Origin: Candidatus Faecousia faecavium
GTDB lineage: Bacteria > Bacillota > Clostridia > Oscillospirales > Oscillospiraceae
Direction of reading: 5' to 3'
Assembly: GCA_018712645.1 (NCBI GenBank)
Contig: DVGO01000056.1
Span: forward strand, 62,001-126,000
DNA: 64,000 bases
The position numbers and the translations under genes are program-made. A model generated the notes under the pieces. The model ran no database searches. It was not told the origin of the DNA and worked only from the letters and a program-made list of their open reading frames with translations. Shown piece by piece: positions 1 through 10,372 of the stretch (position 1 is its first letter; each line of letters opens with the position of its first letter).

Positions 1-51
1 AGACAGGCCGCCATTACCCAGGAGATCACGGAAATCGTCGCCGGTTCGTAA
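1..51 (+). CDS. atpG: ATP synthase gamma subunit, C-terminal end (partial)
   Basis: Only the last 16 codons lie in the window. They read RQAAITQEITEIVAGS and stop at TAA 49-51. This is the conserved C-terminal helix of the F1 gamma subunit, the central rotor shaft that turns inside the alpha3beta3 ring. The 5' end is off the window. The position directly ahead of atpD and atpC matches the standard atp operon order, which supports the call despite the short length. Confidence 0.85.
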   Translation, partial: RQAAITQEITEIVAGS

Positions 52-1916
<1,865 letters not shown>

Positions 1917-1923
1917 GATTTGC

Positions 1924-1946
1924 CCCGGCATCCTCTGGATGCCGGG
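1924..1946 (+). terminator. Hairpin after atpC (terminator-like, no T-run)
   Basis: A perfect 10-bp stem, CCCGGCATCC/GGATGCCGGG with loop TCT, lies 7 bp after the atpC stop. It is followed by AAACTTATAT rather than a T-tract, so termination may be weak, or it may protect the 3' end of the atp message. Confidence 0.5.
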
Positions 1947-1994
1947 AAACTTATATCCAATCGCATTCTCATATCCACAAAGGAGCAAATGACC

Positions 1995-3218
1995 ATGAAC
2001 CCAAATGAGATTACCCGAATTTTCGCCGACACCGCATATGTCCGTACCGGCGGCAGCCCCCAGGAATTGAAAACTGCTGAGTATCTGCGTGACCAGGTTG
2101 CCAAAATGGGCATGAAAGCTGATATTCTCCCCTTCGACGTTCCCATGTCCCAGATTCAGGAGGCTGTATTTCTGGCTGACGGAATGGAGATTCCCTGCAA
2201 GGGTTACCTGTGCGCCGGAAGCAGCACGGTGGAAGCGCCGTTTTACTATCTGTCCAATACCGACAAGTATTCCCTGAGCCAATGCCAGGGCAAGATCGTC
2301 ATGATCGACGGCTACCTGGGGTACTGGATCTACCAGGATCTGCTGGAAAACGGGGCCGTGGGTTTCGTTACCTACAGCGGCAATGCAAACTACCCCGACC
2401 GGGACATTGACCAGCGGGAACTGCGCAGCTATGTGCACAAGGGCAACCGGATTCCCGGTGTCAATATCAACGCAAAGGATGCCATAGCTCTGATTGCCAA
2501 AGGCGTCACCACTGCCAAAATCACCCTGAAGCAGGAGGAAACCACGGGAAAATCCCACAACGTCCTGCTGGAAATGCCGGGTGAAACGGAGGAATACATA
2601 ATTTTCACTGCCCACTACGACTCTACCTCTTTGTCCCAGGGGGCCTATGATAACATGTCCGGAAGCATCGGCTTGCTGGCCATTGCCCAGGCCTTTGCAG
2701 GAACGCCCCACCGCTATACCCTGCGTTTTCTCTGGTGCGGCAGTGAGGAACGGGGTCTGCTGGGCTCCAAGGCCTATTGTGAAGCAGCCACGGATCTTAA
2801 CAAGTGCGTGCTGAATATCAACCTGGATATGATCGGCTGCATCATGGGCAAATTTATCTACTGCGTCACTGCGGATGAAAAGCTGTGCCACTATATCACC
2901 TACATGGCCAGCGAACTGGGCTTCGGCATCACCGGTTCTCAGGATGTGTATTCCAGCGATTCTACGCCCTTTGCAGATCGCGGCATTCCCGCAGTCTCCT
3001 TTGCCCGGGATGCCCCCAGTAATACCGCGACCATTCACAACCGCTATGACACCATGGCCGTTATGAGCCCGGAGCAGATGGAGAAGGACATTGCCTTCCT
3101 GATTGCCTTTGCCCAGAGAATGGCAAACGCCAAGCGCTGCCCGGTCAGCCGGGAAATCCCGGAGAATGTCAAGGAAAAGCTGGACATTTACCTGCTTCGC
3201 AAGCGCAAAGAAAGCTAA
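1995..3218 (+). CDS. M28 family zinc metallopeptidase
   Basis: Predicted aminopeptidase of the M28 family with two metal ions. Metal and catalytic residues are visible: H207/D209 in TAHYDS, D219 in GAYDN, the E251-E252 pair in GSEERG, D278 in NLDMIG and H348 in TIHNRYD. Residues about 75-180 form a PA-domain-like insertion before the peptidase core. There is no signal peptide, so it is probably cytoplasmic. I chose ATG 1995 because AGGAG at 1981-1985 is optimally spaced; ATG 1989 would also be in frame. The protein is 407 residues. Substrate unknown. It may be partly co-transcribed with atpC if the hairpin at 1924 leaks. Confidence 0.85.
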   Translation: MNPNEITRIFADTAYVRTGGSPQELKTAEYLRDQVAKMGMKADILPFDVPMSQIQEAVFLADGMEIPCKGYLCAGSSTVEAPFYYLSNTDKYSLSQCQGKIVMIDGYLGYWIYQDLLENGAVGFVTYSGNANYPDRDIDQRELRSYVHKGNRIPGVNINAKDAIALIAKGVTTAKITLKQEETTGKSHNVLLEMPGETEEYIIFTAHYDSTSLSQGAYDNMSGSIGLLAIAQAFAGTPHRYTLRFLWCGSEERGLLGSKAYCEAATDLNKCVLNINLDMIGCIMGKFIYCVTADEKLCHYITYMASELGFGITGSQDVYSSDSTPFADRGIPAVSFARDAPSNTATIHNRYDTMAVMSPEQMEKDIAFLIAFAQRMANAKRCPVSREIPENVKEKLDIYLLRKRKES

Positions 3219-3232
3219 TCAAAACCGAAATT

Positions 3233-3267
3233 GGGGAGAGCACAGCTCTCCCCTTCTTTCGTTTTTT
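3233..3267 (+). terminator. Intrinsic terminator after M28 peptidase
   Basis: Stem GGGGAGAG/CTCTCCCC, loop CACAG, then a T-rich tract ending in TTTTTT. Confidence 0.88.
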
Positions 3268-3329
3268 GCGCCCCGTCAATCTGCACAAATTCCGTCACAG
3301 TTTGTTCATATTTTCAGCCGCACTGCTAA

Positions 3330-3357
3330 TTGTTTTCCCTATGCAACGTGCTACAAT
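3330..3357 (+). promoter_or_regulatory. Sigma-A-type promoter for the NCS2 permease
   Basis: -35 TTGTTT, 16-nt spacer, -10 TACAAT, 54 bp ahead of the permease ATG. I saw no purine riboswitch in the leader. Confidence 0.6.
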
Positions 3358-3410
3358 AAACGTGTATTCTATTCGCTTTCCCAATAATTAAAGAAAGAAA
3401 GGTAGAAAAT

Positions 3411-4850
3411 ATGTTGCAAAAAGTTTTTAAACTGACAGAAAACGGCACCACTGTCAAAACCGAGGTGGTGGCAGGCCTGACCACCTTCATGACCATGGCC
3501 TACATCATCGCCCTGAACCCCAATCTGCTCACCGGCTTCGGTGCAGAAGGCGCTGAGCTTTGGAACGGCGTATTCCTGGCCACCTGCCTGGCTTCCGCTG
3601 TGGGTATGTTCTGCATGGCATTCCTGGCCAACAAGCCCTTTGCCATGGCTCCCGGCATGGGCCTGAACAGCTTCTTTGCCGTGGTTGTTGGCAACATTGT
3701 GGCTCTGACCGGCATGAGCTATCTGGCCTCCTTCCAGGCTGCTCTGGTAATCATCCTGGTGGAAGGCATTGTGTTCCTGGTTCTGTCTGTTCTGAACATC
3801 CGGGAGAAAATCGTGGATTCCATCCCTCTGGGCATTCGTCTGGGCATCTCCCCTGCCATCGGCCTGATGCTGATGAACATCGGCCTGGGCTCCAACGTTG
3901 GCGTCTATGCCGAGGGCAACGGTTTCACCACTCCCTTCTATGTGATGCGGGATTTCTTCGGCGCTCTGACCCCCAGCGTTCTGCAGAACAACATGGGTGA
4001 CGTGGGTTACGCTACCATGGTTCTCACCGTCATTACCATGTTCGTTGGACTGTTTGCCATTGTGGGCATGGCAAAGCGGGGTGTCAAAGGCGCTGTGCTT
4101 TTCGGCATGCTGATCGCTTCCGTGATCTACTGGGCAGGCTCTTTCCTGTTTCTGGGCACCAATCCCTTCGCTTCTCTGGCAACCGCCTCTTTCCTGCCCC
4201 ACTTTGCTGATATGTTCAGCACCACCTTCTTCAAGTTCAACTTCCAGGGCTTCGTGGAGATCGGCTGGTTCACCGTTATTACCCTGACCATTACTTTCTG
4301 CATCATCGATATGTTTGACACCATCGGCACCCTGGTAGGCACCGCTTCCCGGGCTGGCATGGTAGACGAAAACGGCAACATGCCCAACATGAAAGAGGCT
4401 CTGCTGTCCGACGCTATCGGCACCATCGCCGGTGCCTGCAGCGGTACCTCCACCGTCACCACCTTCGTCGAGTCCGCTTCCGGTGTGGAAGCTGGCGGAC
4501 GCACCGGTCTGACCGCCTTTGTCACCGGCCTGATGTTCCTGGCCTGCATCTTCATCGCCCCCATTGCCGCCATCATCCCCGCCGCTGCTACTTCCGCTGC
4601 CCTGATCTATGTGGGCATCCTGATGCTCCAAGGTCTGAAGAATGTGAACTTCGAGGATATGGATCAGATGGTTCCCGTTTCTCTGATGCTGATCGGTATG
4701 CCCATCTCCGGCTCCATTGGTCACGCCATTGGTATCGGTCTGATTTCCTACACCATTATGAAGGTCTTCAGCGGCAAGGCCAAGGATGTTTCCATCCTGA
4801 CTTATGCCATTTCCGCACTGTTCCTGGTGAAGTTCTTCCTGGCAGTGTAA
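3411..4850 (+). CDS. NCS2-family purine (guanine/hypoxanthine) permease
   Basis: Polytopic inner-membrane transporter of the AzgA-like branch of the NCS2 family, importing purine bases such as hypoxanthine or guanine with protons. The start LTENGTTVKTEVVAGLTTF, the MAYIIALNP segment and DMFDTIGTLVGTASRAG are characteristic of this branch. Length is 479 residues, with about 12-14 hydrophobic segments. The gene is monocistronic, with its own promoter and terminator. Substrate choice within the purines cannot be decided from sequence alone. Confidence 0.9.
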   Translation: MLQKVFKLTENGTTVKTEVVAGLTTFMTMAYIIALNPNLLTGFGAEGAELWNGVFLATCLASAVGMFCMAFLANKPFAMAPGMGLNSFFAVVVGNIVALTGMSYLASFQAALVIILVEGIVFLVLSVLNIREKIVDSIPLGIRLGISPAIGLMLMNIGLGSNVGVYAEGNGFTTPFYVMRDFFGALTPSVLQNNMGDVGYATMVLTVITMFVGLFAIVGMAKRGVKGAVLFGMLIASVIYWAGSFLFLGTNPFASLATASFLPHFADMFSTTFFKFNFQGFVEIGWFTVITLTITFCIIDMFDTIGTLVGTASRAGMVDENGNMPNMKEALLSDAIGTIAGACSGTSTVTTFVESASGVEAGGRTGLTAFVTGLMFLACIFIAPIAAIIPAAATSAALIYVGILMLQGLKNVNFEDMDQMVPVSLMLIGMPISGSIGHAIGIGLISYTIMKVFSGKAKDVSILTYAISALFLVKFFLAV

Positions 4851-4867
4851 TTGATGACAATCCTTTG

Positions 4868-4894
4868 GGGAGGGCAAACGCCCTCCCTGTTTTT
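4868..4894 (+). terminator. Intrinsic terminator after the NCS2 permease
   Basis: Stem GGGAGGGC/GCCCTCCC, loop AAAC, followed by TGTTTTT. Confidence 0.88.
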
Positions 4895-4898
4895 ATGC

Positions 4899-4933
4899 AA
4901 AAAAGGCGAACCGATTTGCTCGGTTCGCCTTTT
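4899..4933 (-). terminator. Intrinsic terminator for asnS
   Basis: Stem AAAAGGCGAACCG/CGGTTCGCCTTTT (4901-4913 with 4921-4933); the minus-strand transcript ends in a run of U. It sits tail-to-tail with the permease terminator. Confidence 0.88.
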
Positions 4934-4943
4934 GCTGATTGTC

Positions 4944-6335
4944 TTACAGATCGCAGTTGCCCACGGTTCTGGGGAAGGGAATGGCATCGCGGATGTTGCC
5001 GATGCCGGTCAGGTACATAACGCAGCGCTCAAAGCCCAGGCCGAAACCGGCATGGCGGGCAGAGCCGTACTTGCGCAGATCCATGTAGAATCCGTAATCC
5101 TCCGGGTTCATGCCCAGCTCCTCAATGCGGTTTTTCAGGATCTCGTAGTTGTCCTCACGCTGAGAGCCGCCGATGATCTCGCCAATGCCCGGAACCAGGC
5201 AGTCCATAGCCGCTACCGTCTTTCCGTCGGGGTTCAGCTTCATGTAGAAGGCCTTGATCTCCTTGGGGTAGTCGGTGACGAATACGGGCTTCTTGAACAC
5301 CACTTCCGTCAGGTAGCGCTCGTGCTCAGTCTGCAGGTCGCTGCCCCAGTGGACAGGATACTCAAACTGGTCGTTATGCTGCTCCAGCAGGGCTACTGCC
5401 TCGGTATAGGTAATGCGGCCGAAATCGCTGGTCAGGATGTGGTTCAGCCGATCCAGCAGGCCCTTGTCCATGAACTGGTTGAAGAACGCCATTTCTTCCG
5501 GAGCATGCTCCAGAACGTAGGAAATGATATACTTGATCATGTCCTCTGCCAGGCGCATATCGTCGTCCAGGTCGGCAAAGGCGATTTCCGGCTCGATCAT
5601 CCAGAACTCCGCAGCATGACGGGTGGTGTTGGAATTCTCCGCCCGGAAGGTGGGGCCGAAGGTGTAGACATTGCGGAAGGCCATGGCAAAAGTCTCGGCG
5701 TTCAGCTGGCCGGACACCGTCAGGTTGGTGGGCTTGCCGTAGAAGTCCTTGCTGTAGTCCACTGCGCCGTCCTCGGTCTTAGGCACATTGTTCAGGTCCA
5801 GGGTGGTAACCTGGAACATTTCACCGGCACCCTCACAGTCGGAACCGGTAATCAGCGGGGTATGGACATAGACAAAGTCCCGATCCTGGAAGAACTGGTG
5901 AATGGCCATGGCAGCCAGGCTGCGGACACGGAACACTGCCTGGAAGGTATTTGTCCGGGGACGCAGATGGGTGATGGTCCGCAAAAACTCCATGGAATGG
6001 CGCTTGGGCTGCAGGGGATAGTCGCCGGTGGAGGGGCCTTCTACCGTGATAGAAGTGGCCTGAATCTCAAAGGGCTGCTTGGAATCCGGAGTCAGCTCCA
6101 GAGTGCCCTTGACAATCAGGGCAGCGCCGATATTGATCTTGGAAATTTCCTGGAAATTCTCCAGGGTATCATTATAAACCACCTGAACCGGCGTAAAATA
6201 GGTGCCGTCATTCAGGACGATAAAACCAAACTGCTTGCTGGGACGGCGATTTCGCACCCAGCCGCCGATCTGCACTTCCTGACCGGCATAACGCTCTGTG
6301 TTCTTGAACAGCTCACGGACGGTGATTAGTTCCAT
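4944..6335 (-). CDS. asnS: Asparaginyl-tRNA synthetase
   Basis: Class IIb aminoacyl-tRNA synthetase that charges tRNA-Asn with asparagine in the cytoplasm. Residues about 15-100 form the N-terminal OB-fold anticodon-binding domain ([11 protein letters not shown]). Motif 2 is around residues 229-250 ([16 protein letters not shown]), and the C-terminal motif 3 reads GFGLGFERC. It ends in [10 protein letters not shown], typical of AsnRS. Length of 463 residues is normal. It has its own promoter at 6371-6399 and a terminator; I did not see a T-box leader, because the 5' UTR is only about 30 nt. Confidence 0.96.
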   Translation of the reverse strand: MELITVRELFKNTERYAGQEVQIGGWVRNRRPSKQFGFIVLNDGTYFTPVQVVYNDTLENFQEISKINIGAALIVKGTLELTPDSKQPFEIQATSITVEGPSTGDYPLQPKRHSMEFLRTITHLRPRTNTFQAVFRVRSLAAMAIHQFFQDRDFVYVHTPLITGSDCEGAGEMFQVTTLDLNNVPKTEDGAVDYSKDFYGKPTNLTVSGQLNAETFAMAFRNVYTFGPTFRAENSNTTRHAAEFWMIEPEIAFADLDDDMRLAEDMIKYIISYVLEHAPEEMAFFNQFMDKGLLDRLNHILTSDFGRITYTEAVALLEQHNDQFEYPVHWGSDLQTEHERYLTEVVFKKPVFVTDYPKEIKAFYMKLNPDGKTVAAMDCLVPGIGEIIGGSQREDNYEILKNRIEELGMNPEDYGFYMDLRKYGSARHAGFGLGFERCVMYLTGIGNIRDAIPFPRTVGNCDL

Positions 6336-6370
6336 AGGGAATCCCTCTCCTTTTGCTCGAAATATAGTTA

Positions 6371-6399
6371 AGTATACGCCAATTTGGAAGATATTACAA
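6371..6399 (-). promoter_or_regulatory. Sigma-A-type promoter for asnS
   Basis: On the minus strand: -35 TTGTAA, 17-nt spacer, -10 TATACT. The transcript would begin about 30 nt before the asnS ATG. Confidence 0.7.
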
Positions 6400-6428
6400 G
6401 AGGAAAAAGAGGTTTTTGTAGAAAATAT

Positions 6429-6725
6429 TCAAATATTTCTCTCTTCGCCTGCACTTTGCTGCCCGTCCGCCTCCGATCCCAGCCGGATCAGCTGCAGCTT
6501 TTCCTGCCGGGTCATGGATTTGATGCGGCGCTCCCGTTTCAGCGCCTGGCTGTGGGAGCCGCAGCATTCCTGGTATACCAGGGTCAAAGGGCATCTGCTG
6601 CGGGTATACTTGGCGCCCCGGCCTGACCGGTGGGCCTGCAGCCGCTTTTCCACATCGGTACTGATGCCGGTATAGAGGGTACCGTCTGCGCAGCGCAGGA
6701 TGTACACATACCAAACAGATTCCAC
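6429..6725 (-). CDS. GIY-YIG domain nuclease-like protein (UPF0213 type)
   Basis: A 98-residue single-domain protein of the UPF0213/YhbQ-type GIY-YIG family. The paired beta strands carry YVYILRC and LYTGIS at the N-terminus, followed by KRLQAHRSGRGAKYT and the helix ALKRERRIKSM. Family members are presumed structure-specific DNA endonucleases, but the in vivo role is poorly defined. The RBS GGAGGAAA precedes the ATG. It follows pncB by 60 bp on the same strand, so the two may be co-transcribed; a hairpin without a T-run lies between them. Confidence 0.85.
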   Translation of the reverse strand: MESVWYVYILRCADGTLYTGISTDVEKRLQAHRSGRGAKYTRSRCPLTLVYQECCGSHSQALKRERRIKSMTRQEKLQLIRLGSEADGQQSAGEERNI

Positions 6726-6746
6726 AGTTTCCTCCTGATGACAGCA

Positions 6747-6774
6747 ATCGCCCAGAGCCGCAGCTCCGGGCGAT
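6747..6774 (-). other. Hairpin between pncB and the GIY-YIG gene
   Basis: ATCGCCC (6747-6753) pairs with GGGCGAT (6768-6774), with an inner GAGC/GCTC stem. There is no T-run. It could be a partial attenuator or a 3'-end protecting structure for pncB mRNA. Confidence 0.4.
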
Positions 6775-6785
6775 ACAACGCCGAT

Positions 6786-8240
6786 TTAGCCCTTACCGTT
6801 TCGCTTCAGCAGGCCGTATTTCACGTCCCACAGCTTCTGGCTCAGGTCAACATAATAGGTCTGGGGATTGTCAAAGCGCTTGACTTCGTCCCACAGAGTA
6901 TCCACCTGCTGGCGGCAGTAGGTGCGGATTTCCTCCAGGCTGGGCAGCCGGTACACCAGCTCGCCGCCTTTGAAAATGGGAACCTGCAGCTCCTTGGCGG
7001 TGAAATTGTACACCCGCTTGGTTTTCCAGGTTGCGTCCGGATCGAAGATTTCCATGTCCTTGCTGTCATCCACGGTTTCATCGTAAACCGTCAGATAGTC
7101 GGCAATGGCTTTGCCGGTATCGTTGGCGTAGAAACGGTAGAGCTTCTTATAGTGGGGGTTGGTAATCTTGCCCACGTTTTCGGAAATCTTGATCTTGGGC
7201 ACCACGGTGCCGTCGGCTTCCTCCACCGCAACCAGCTTGTAAACGCCGCCGAACACCGGCTCACTCTTGGCGGTAATCAGCCGCTCGCCCACACCGAACA
7301 GGTCAATCTGGGCACCCTGGCGGAGGATGTCCCGGATGATATACTCGTCCAGAGAGTTGGACACGGAAATCTGGCACTCGGTCCATCCAGCCTCATCCAG
7401 CATCTTCCGGGCCTGCCGAGTCAGGTAAGCCAGGTCGCCGGAATCCAGACGGATGCCGCACTTGGTAATGCCCATGGGCTTGAGCACTTCGTCAAAGACC
7501 CGGATGGCATTGGGCACGCCGGATTTCAGGGTATTGTAGGTATCCACCAGCAGGGTTGCGTTGTGGGGGTACATCTGGACGTAGGCTTTGAAGGCTTTAT
7601 ACTCGCTGTCGAACATCTGCACCCAGGCATGGGCCATGGTGCCGCCAGCCTTCACGCCGAAGAGCTGGTCGGAAATGGTACAGGCAGTACCGTGGCAGCC
7701 GCCGATATAGGCAGCTCTGGCACCCAGAATGGCAGCATCAGCGCCCTGAGCCCGGCGGGAACCGAATTCCAGCACCGTCCGACCTTCCGCTGCCCGAACC
7801 ACCCGGTTGGCCTTGGTGGCAATCAGGCTCTGGTGATTGACGCACAGCAGCAGGTAGGTTTCCACCAGCTGGGCCTGAATCGCCGGAGCACGAACGGTGA
7901 TGATGGGCTCCTTGGGAAAAACCGGAGTACCCTCGGGAACCGCCCAGATATCGCCGGTGAACCGGAAATCCGCCAGGAAATTCAGGAAATCCTCGGTGAA
8001 CATCTTCCGGCTGCGCAGGTAGTGAATATCCTCCGGATCAAAATGCAGCTCCTGAATGTACTGGACAATCTGTTCCAGACCTGCGGCAATGGCGAATCCG
8101 CCGCCATCCGGGCAGCGCCGGAAAAACAGGTCAAAGTAGGTAATCCGGTCTGCATAGCCCTTGGAGAAATACCCCTGGCTCATGGTCAGTTCGTAGAAGT
8201 CGCAGAGCATGGTAAGATTCAGCTTTTCATTGACAACCAT
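6786..8240 (-). CDS. pncB: Nicotinate phosphoribosyltransferase
   Basis: Converts nicotinate and PRPP to nicotinate mononucleotide in the Preiss-Handler NAD salvage pathway. The family block EFGSRRAQG lies near residue 160, the N-terminus has LTMLCDFYELTMSQGYF, and GIRLDSGDL is in the barrel. I place the start at ATG 8240 (MVVNEKLN) because GAGGTG lies 6 nt upstream, giving 484 residues, normal for the Firmicute type. A consensus promoter with TATAAT lies at 8272-8300. Confidence 0.94.
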   Translation of the reverse strand: MVVNEKLNLTMLCDFYELTMSQGYFSKGYADRITYFDLFFRRCPDGGGFAIAAGLEQIVQYIQELHFDPEDIHYLRSRKMFTEDFLNFLADFRFTGDIWAVPEGTPVFPKEPIITVRAPAIQAQLVETYLLLCVNHQSLIATKANRVVRAAEGRTVLEFGSRRAQGADAAILGARAAYIGGCHGTACTISDQLFGVKAGGTMAHAWVQMFDSEYKAFKAYVQMYPHNATLLVDTYNTLKSGVPNAIRVFDEVLKPMGITKCGIRLDSGDLAYLTRQARKMLDEAGWTECQISVSNSLDEYIIRDILRQGAQIDLFGVGERLITAKSEPVFGGVYKLVAVEEADGTVVPKIKISENVGKITNPHYKKLYRFYANDTGKAIADYLTVYDETVDDSKDMEIFDPDATWKTKRVYNFTAKELQVPIFKGGELVYRLPSLEEIRTYCRQQVDTLWDEVKRFDNPQTYYVDLSQKLWDVKYGLLKRNGKG

Positions 8241-8271
8241 ATCGGTCACCTCATTGCAATTTATTGGGTCT

Positions 8272-8300
8272 ATTATAAAGAATTCCCCGGAAAATAGCAA
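8272..8300 (-). promoter_or_regulatory. Sigma-A-type promoter for pncB
   Basis: Minus strand: -35 TTGCTA, 17-nt spacer, -10 TATAAT. Divergent from the thioesterase promoter at 8364. Confidence 0.75.
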
Positions 8301-8363
8301 CCCTTTTCTTTTACAGCAGCACATTTGTCCCCACTGCCCGGAAGGATCGCCCCTTCTTTTTTA

Positions 8364-8392
8364 TTGACACCCGGCCCACTTTCCGCTATAGT
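8364..8392 (+). promoter_or_regulatory. Strong sigma-A promoter for the thioesterase operon
   Basis: -35 TTGACA (perfect), 17-nt spacer, -10 TATAGT; 26 bp ahead of the ATG. Confidence 0.85.
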
Positions 8393-8417
8393 TTAAGTAG
8401 GAAAGGTCGTGATTACG

Positions 8418-8804
8418 ATGGAATTGGTACCTGGTTTGAAAGCAGAAGTTTCCACTCTGGCAGAGCGGGAGGACACGGCGAAAGAGGTCGGCTCCGGCGA
8501 TCTGCTTGTCTACGCCACCCCCTGTATGGCAGCGCTGATGGAAGGCGCCGCCTGTGAAGCCATCGCCGAATGTCTGCAGGAGGGGCAGAGCAGTGTGGGA
8601 ACCTCCCTGAATATTGCCCATACTTCCGCAACCCCGGTTGGGCTGGAAGTCCGGGCCGAGGCGGAAGTCACCGCCGTGGAAGGAAAGGTCATCACCTTTG
8701 CGGTCCGGGCCTTTGACGAAGCCGGTGAAATCGGCAGCGGAACCCATACCCGTGTCATTGTCAACAGCCAGAAATTTCTGGAAAAAGCTTACGCAAAACT
8801 GTAA
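8418..8804 (+). CDS. FlK-like hot-dog acyl-CoA thioesterase
   Basis: Single-domain hot-dog thioesterase resembling the fluoroacetyl-CoA thioesterase FlK. The catalytic triad of that family is visible: T34 in ATPCMAALME, E42 in the same helix and H68 in NIAHTSATPVG. At 128 residues it is normal length. The physiological substrate in gut clostridia is unknown; a small acyl-CoA is likely. I start at ATG 8418, since AGGAAAGG is well spaced to it and too close to the alternative GTG at 8409. The next gene begins 12 bp downstream with a strong RBS, so the two form an operon. Confidence 0.85.
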   Translation: MELVPGLKAEVSTLAEREDTAKEVGSGDLLVYATPCMAALMEGAACEAIAECLQEGQSSVGTSLNIAHTSATPVGLEVRAEAEVTAVEGKVITFAVRAFDEAGEIGSGTHTRVIVNSQKFLEKAYAKL

Positions 8805-8816
8805 GGAGGTCATTAC

Positions 8817-9137
8817 ATGCAAGATTACGGAGCCATGATCCGCAGCACCTTTGAACTGGGCAGCGTTCGGGACGCCGCCTTGCTGTTTGAAGCCTGCATC
8901 AAAAGCGCATTTCCCACCTTCCATTTCCGCCGTCTGGAGCTGATCCGCTTCCTGCGGGAGCCGCAGTACATGGAAGGCCGGAGCTGGAACCACGTTTTTG
9001 AAATTAAAAAATCCCAGCTGCAAGGGCAGCCGGTCTGGGAAGTCCACTGTCACCGGGTCACCATGGGCAAGACCCCGGACAAGCATGTCTATCTGGATTA
9101 CATGACCCTGGATTTTCTGCAATATCTGGAAGAATGA
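8817..9137 (+). CDS. Hypothetical protein, 106 aa
   Basis: Not recognised. The start is supported by AAGGAGG 7 nt upstream of the ATG and by close spacing to the thioesterase gene. The protein is soluble and mixed alpha/beta, rich in aromatic and charged residues (SWNHVFEIKK, VWEVHCHRVTMG), with no membrane segment or clear motif. Being second in a two-gene operon with an acyl-CoA thioesterase suggests a linked role in acyl-CoA housekeeping, but that is inference. A strong terminator follows. Confidence 0.75.
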   Translation: MQDYGAMIRSTFELGSVRDAALLFEACIKSAFPTFHFRRLELIRFLREPQYMEGRSWNHVFEIKKSQLQGQPVWEVHCHRVTMGKTPDKHVYLDYMTLDFLQYLEE

Positions 9138-9142
9138 CAAAG

Positions 9143-9180
9143 ATATCCCGGCAGTTCATAACCTGCCGGGATATTGTTTT
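9143..9180 (+). terminator. Intrinsic terminator after the thioesterase operon
   Basis: 12-bp stem ATATCCCGGCAG/CTGCCGGGATAT followed by TGTTTT. It directly abuts the end of the convergent udp gene. Confidence 0.88.
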
Positions 9181-9182
9181 GC

Positions 9183-9950
9183 TTATTTTGCCTTGTCTGC
9201 AGCGATCAGGCGCTTCATGGCTTCGATTCCCACCTTGATGGCACCGGTGGTATCCTCGGTCATGGGCATGGCCAGGCCGGCCTTTTCCCGCTCCTGGTTC
9301 CACACCGCGTGGAAGCAGCTTCCGCAGCGCACTCCCAGCGCCGCCGCCACTACAAACAGCGCCGCCGATTCCATCTCACTGGCTTTCACCCCCAGCCGTT
9401 TCCAGCTTTCCCATTTCTGAAGCAGGTCATAGTACACCGGGGATTTCTCCGGGCTGTGCTGGCCGTAGAAGGCATCCTTGCACTGGACCACACCCGTATG
9501 GGTACGGTATCCCAAATCCTCCGAGGCCGCCTTCAGCGCCGCCGTAATGGTAAAGTCTCCCACAGCCGGGAACTCGATGGGGGCATATTCCAAAGACGTA
9601 TGCTCAAAGCGGATGGCGCCGGTGGCAACCACAATATCTCCCGGCAGCACATCCATGGCGATGCCGCCGCAAGTGCCAACCCGGATAAAGGTATCCGCAC
9701 CGATGGCTGCCAGTTCCTCCATGGCGATGGAAGCGGAGGGTCCGCCGATTCCCGTGGAACAGACGCTGACCTTCTCCCCCAGCAAGGTTCCGGTGTAGAT
9801 GTTGTACTCCCGGTTCATGCCAATGTGCACCGGGTTATCAAAATAGGAAGCGATGGATTCACAGCGCCCGGGGTCACCAGGCAGGAACACATACCGCCCC
9901 ACATCCCCCTTCTGGCAGTGAATGTGGTACTGCATACCGATATCTTGCAC
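9183..9950 (-). CDS. udp: Uridine phosphorylase (PNP/UDP family)
   Basis: Cleaves uridine with phosphate to uracil and ribose-1-phosphate in pyrimidine salvage. Resembles bacterial Udp throughout: FLPGDPGR phosphate loop, [38 protein letters not shown] and the EMESAAL catalytic segment. Length is about 255 residues. The start is uncertain: GTG 9950 has AGAGG 8 nt upstream, while GTG 9959 and ATG 9935 are also in frame. It appears monocistronic, with a promoter at 9983-10011. Confidence 0.9.
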   Translation of the reverse strand: MQDIGMQYHIHCQKGDVGRYVFLPGDPGRCESIASYFDNPVHIGMNREYNIYTGTLLGEKVSVCSTGIGGPSASIAMEELAAIGADTFIRVGTCGGIAMDVLPGDIVVATGAIRFEHTSLEYAPIEFPAVGDFTITAALKAASEDLGYRTHTGVVQCKDAFYGQHSPEKSPVYYDLLQKWESWKRLGVKASEMESAALFVVAAALGVRCGSCFHAVWNQEREKAGLAMPMTEDTTGAIKVGIEAMKRLIAADKAK

Positions 9951-9982
9951 AGCAATCACCTCTTTGGTTAAATTATAGATTT

Positions 9983-10011
9983 ATCATATCATACTGCCCC
10001 GTGATTTTCAA
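9983..10011 (-). promoter_or_regulatory. Sigma-A-type promoter for udp
   Basis: Minus strand: -35 TTGAAA, 17-nt spacer, -10 TATGAT. Confidence 0.7.
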
Positions 10012-10054
10012 GGGAAACCACGGGTGGTGTTACTCTACCAGGAATCTGTTCCTG

Positions 10055-10312
10055 TCAGGGATACATTTTATCCTTCCAATACCACCATTTCAGCTTTTCC
10101 GGTTCGTGAATTTCGTTTTCGGCATAATAAACCGCCAGACGAAACACATACAGCTGGCACCGGTCTTCCGAAAACCCTTTATACAGGCAGTCCAATCGGT
10201 ATAGTTCCTCCGGATATTTTCCTATCAAATCCCGGATTTTCCAAATGCCAATGTTGTTCAAATCCTCCTCGATATTTTTCCCAACACCAGGGATTTGCCG
10301 CAATTCGCCCAT
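10055..10312 (-). CDS. Helix-hairpin-helix (Cdd1-like) protein
   Basis: An 85-residue protein with an N-terminal helix-hairpin-helix motif (LRQIPGVGKNIEEDLNNIGI, residues about 4-23), typical of the small family annotated as pathogenicity locus Cdd1. HhH motifs bind DNA backbone non-specifically; the function of this family is not established. The start is ATG 10312, with AGGAGG directly upstream. It lies between the AGCS transporter and udp, and could be expressed by readthrough from the AGCS gene past the weak terminator at 10332. Confidence 0.8.
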   Translation of the reverse strand: MGELRQIPGVGKNIEEDLNNIGIWKIRDLIGKYPEELYRLDCLYKGFSEDRCQLYVFRLAVYYAENEIHEPEKLKWWYWKDKMYP

Positions 10313-10331
10313 AGCTGCCTCCTTTCGATAC

Positions 10332-10364
10332 AAACACCCCCAGGACGGAAATGCGTCCCGGGGG
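10332..10364 (-). terminator. Terminator-like hairpin after the AGCS gene
   Basis: CCCCCAGGACG (10337-10347) pairs with CGTCCCGGGGG (10354-10364) with one wobble. The T-stretch on the minus strand is short (GTTTG), so readthrough into the HhH gene is plausible. Confidence 0.55.
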
Positions 10365-10372
10365 CATGGTTG

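Noticed and set aside
3268..3410. Possible purine riboswitch ahead of the NCS2 permease
   Set aside because: No conserved purine-aptamer core or downstream expression platform could be found; only a promoter is visible.
3369..4877. Long minus-strand frame opposite the NCS2 permease
   Set aside because: Gln/His/Gly-rich antisense product of a hydrophobic gene, without RBS or promoter.
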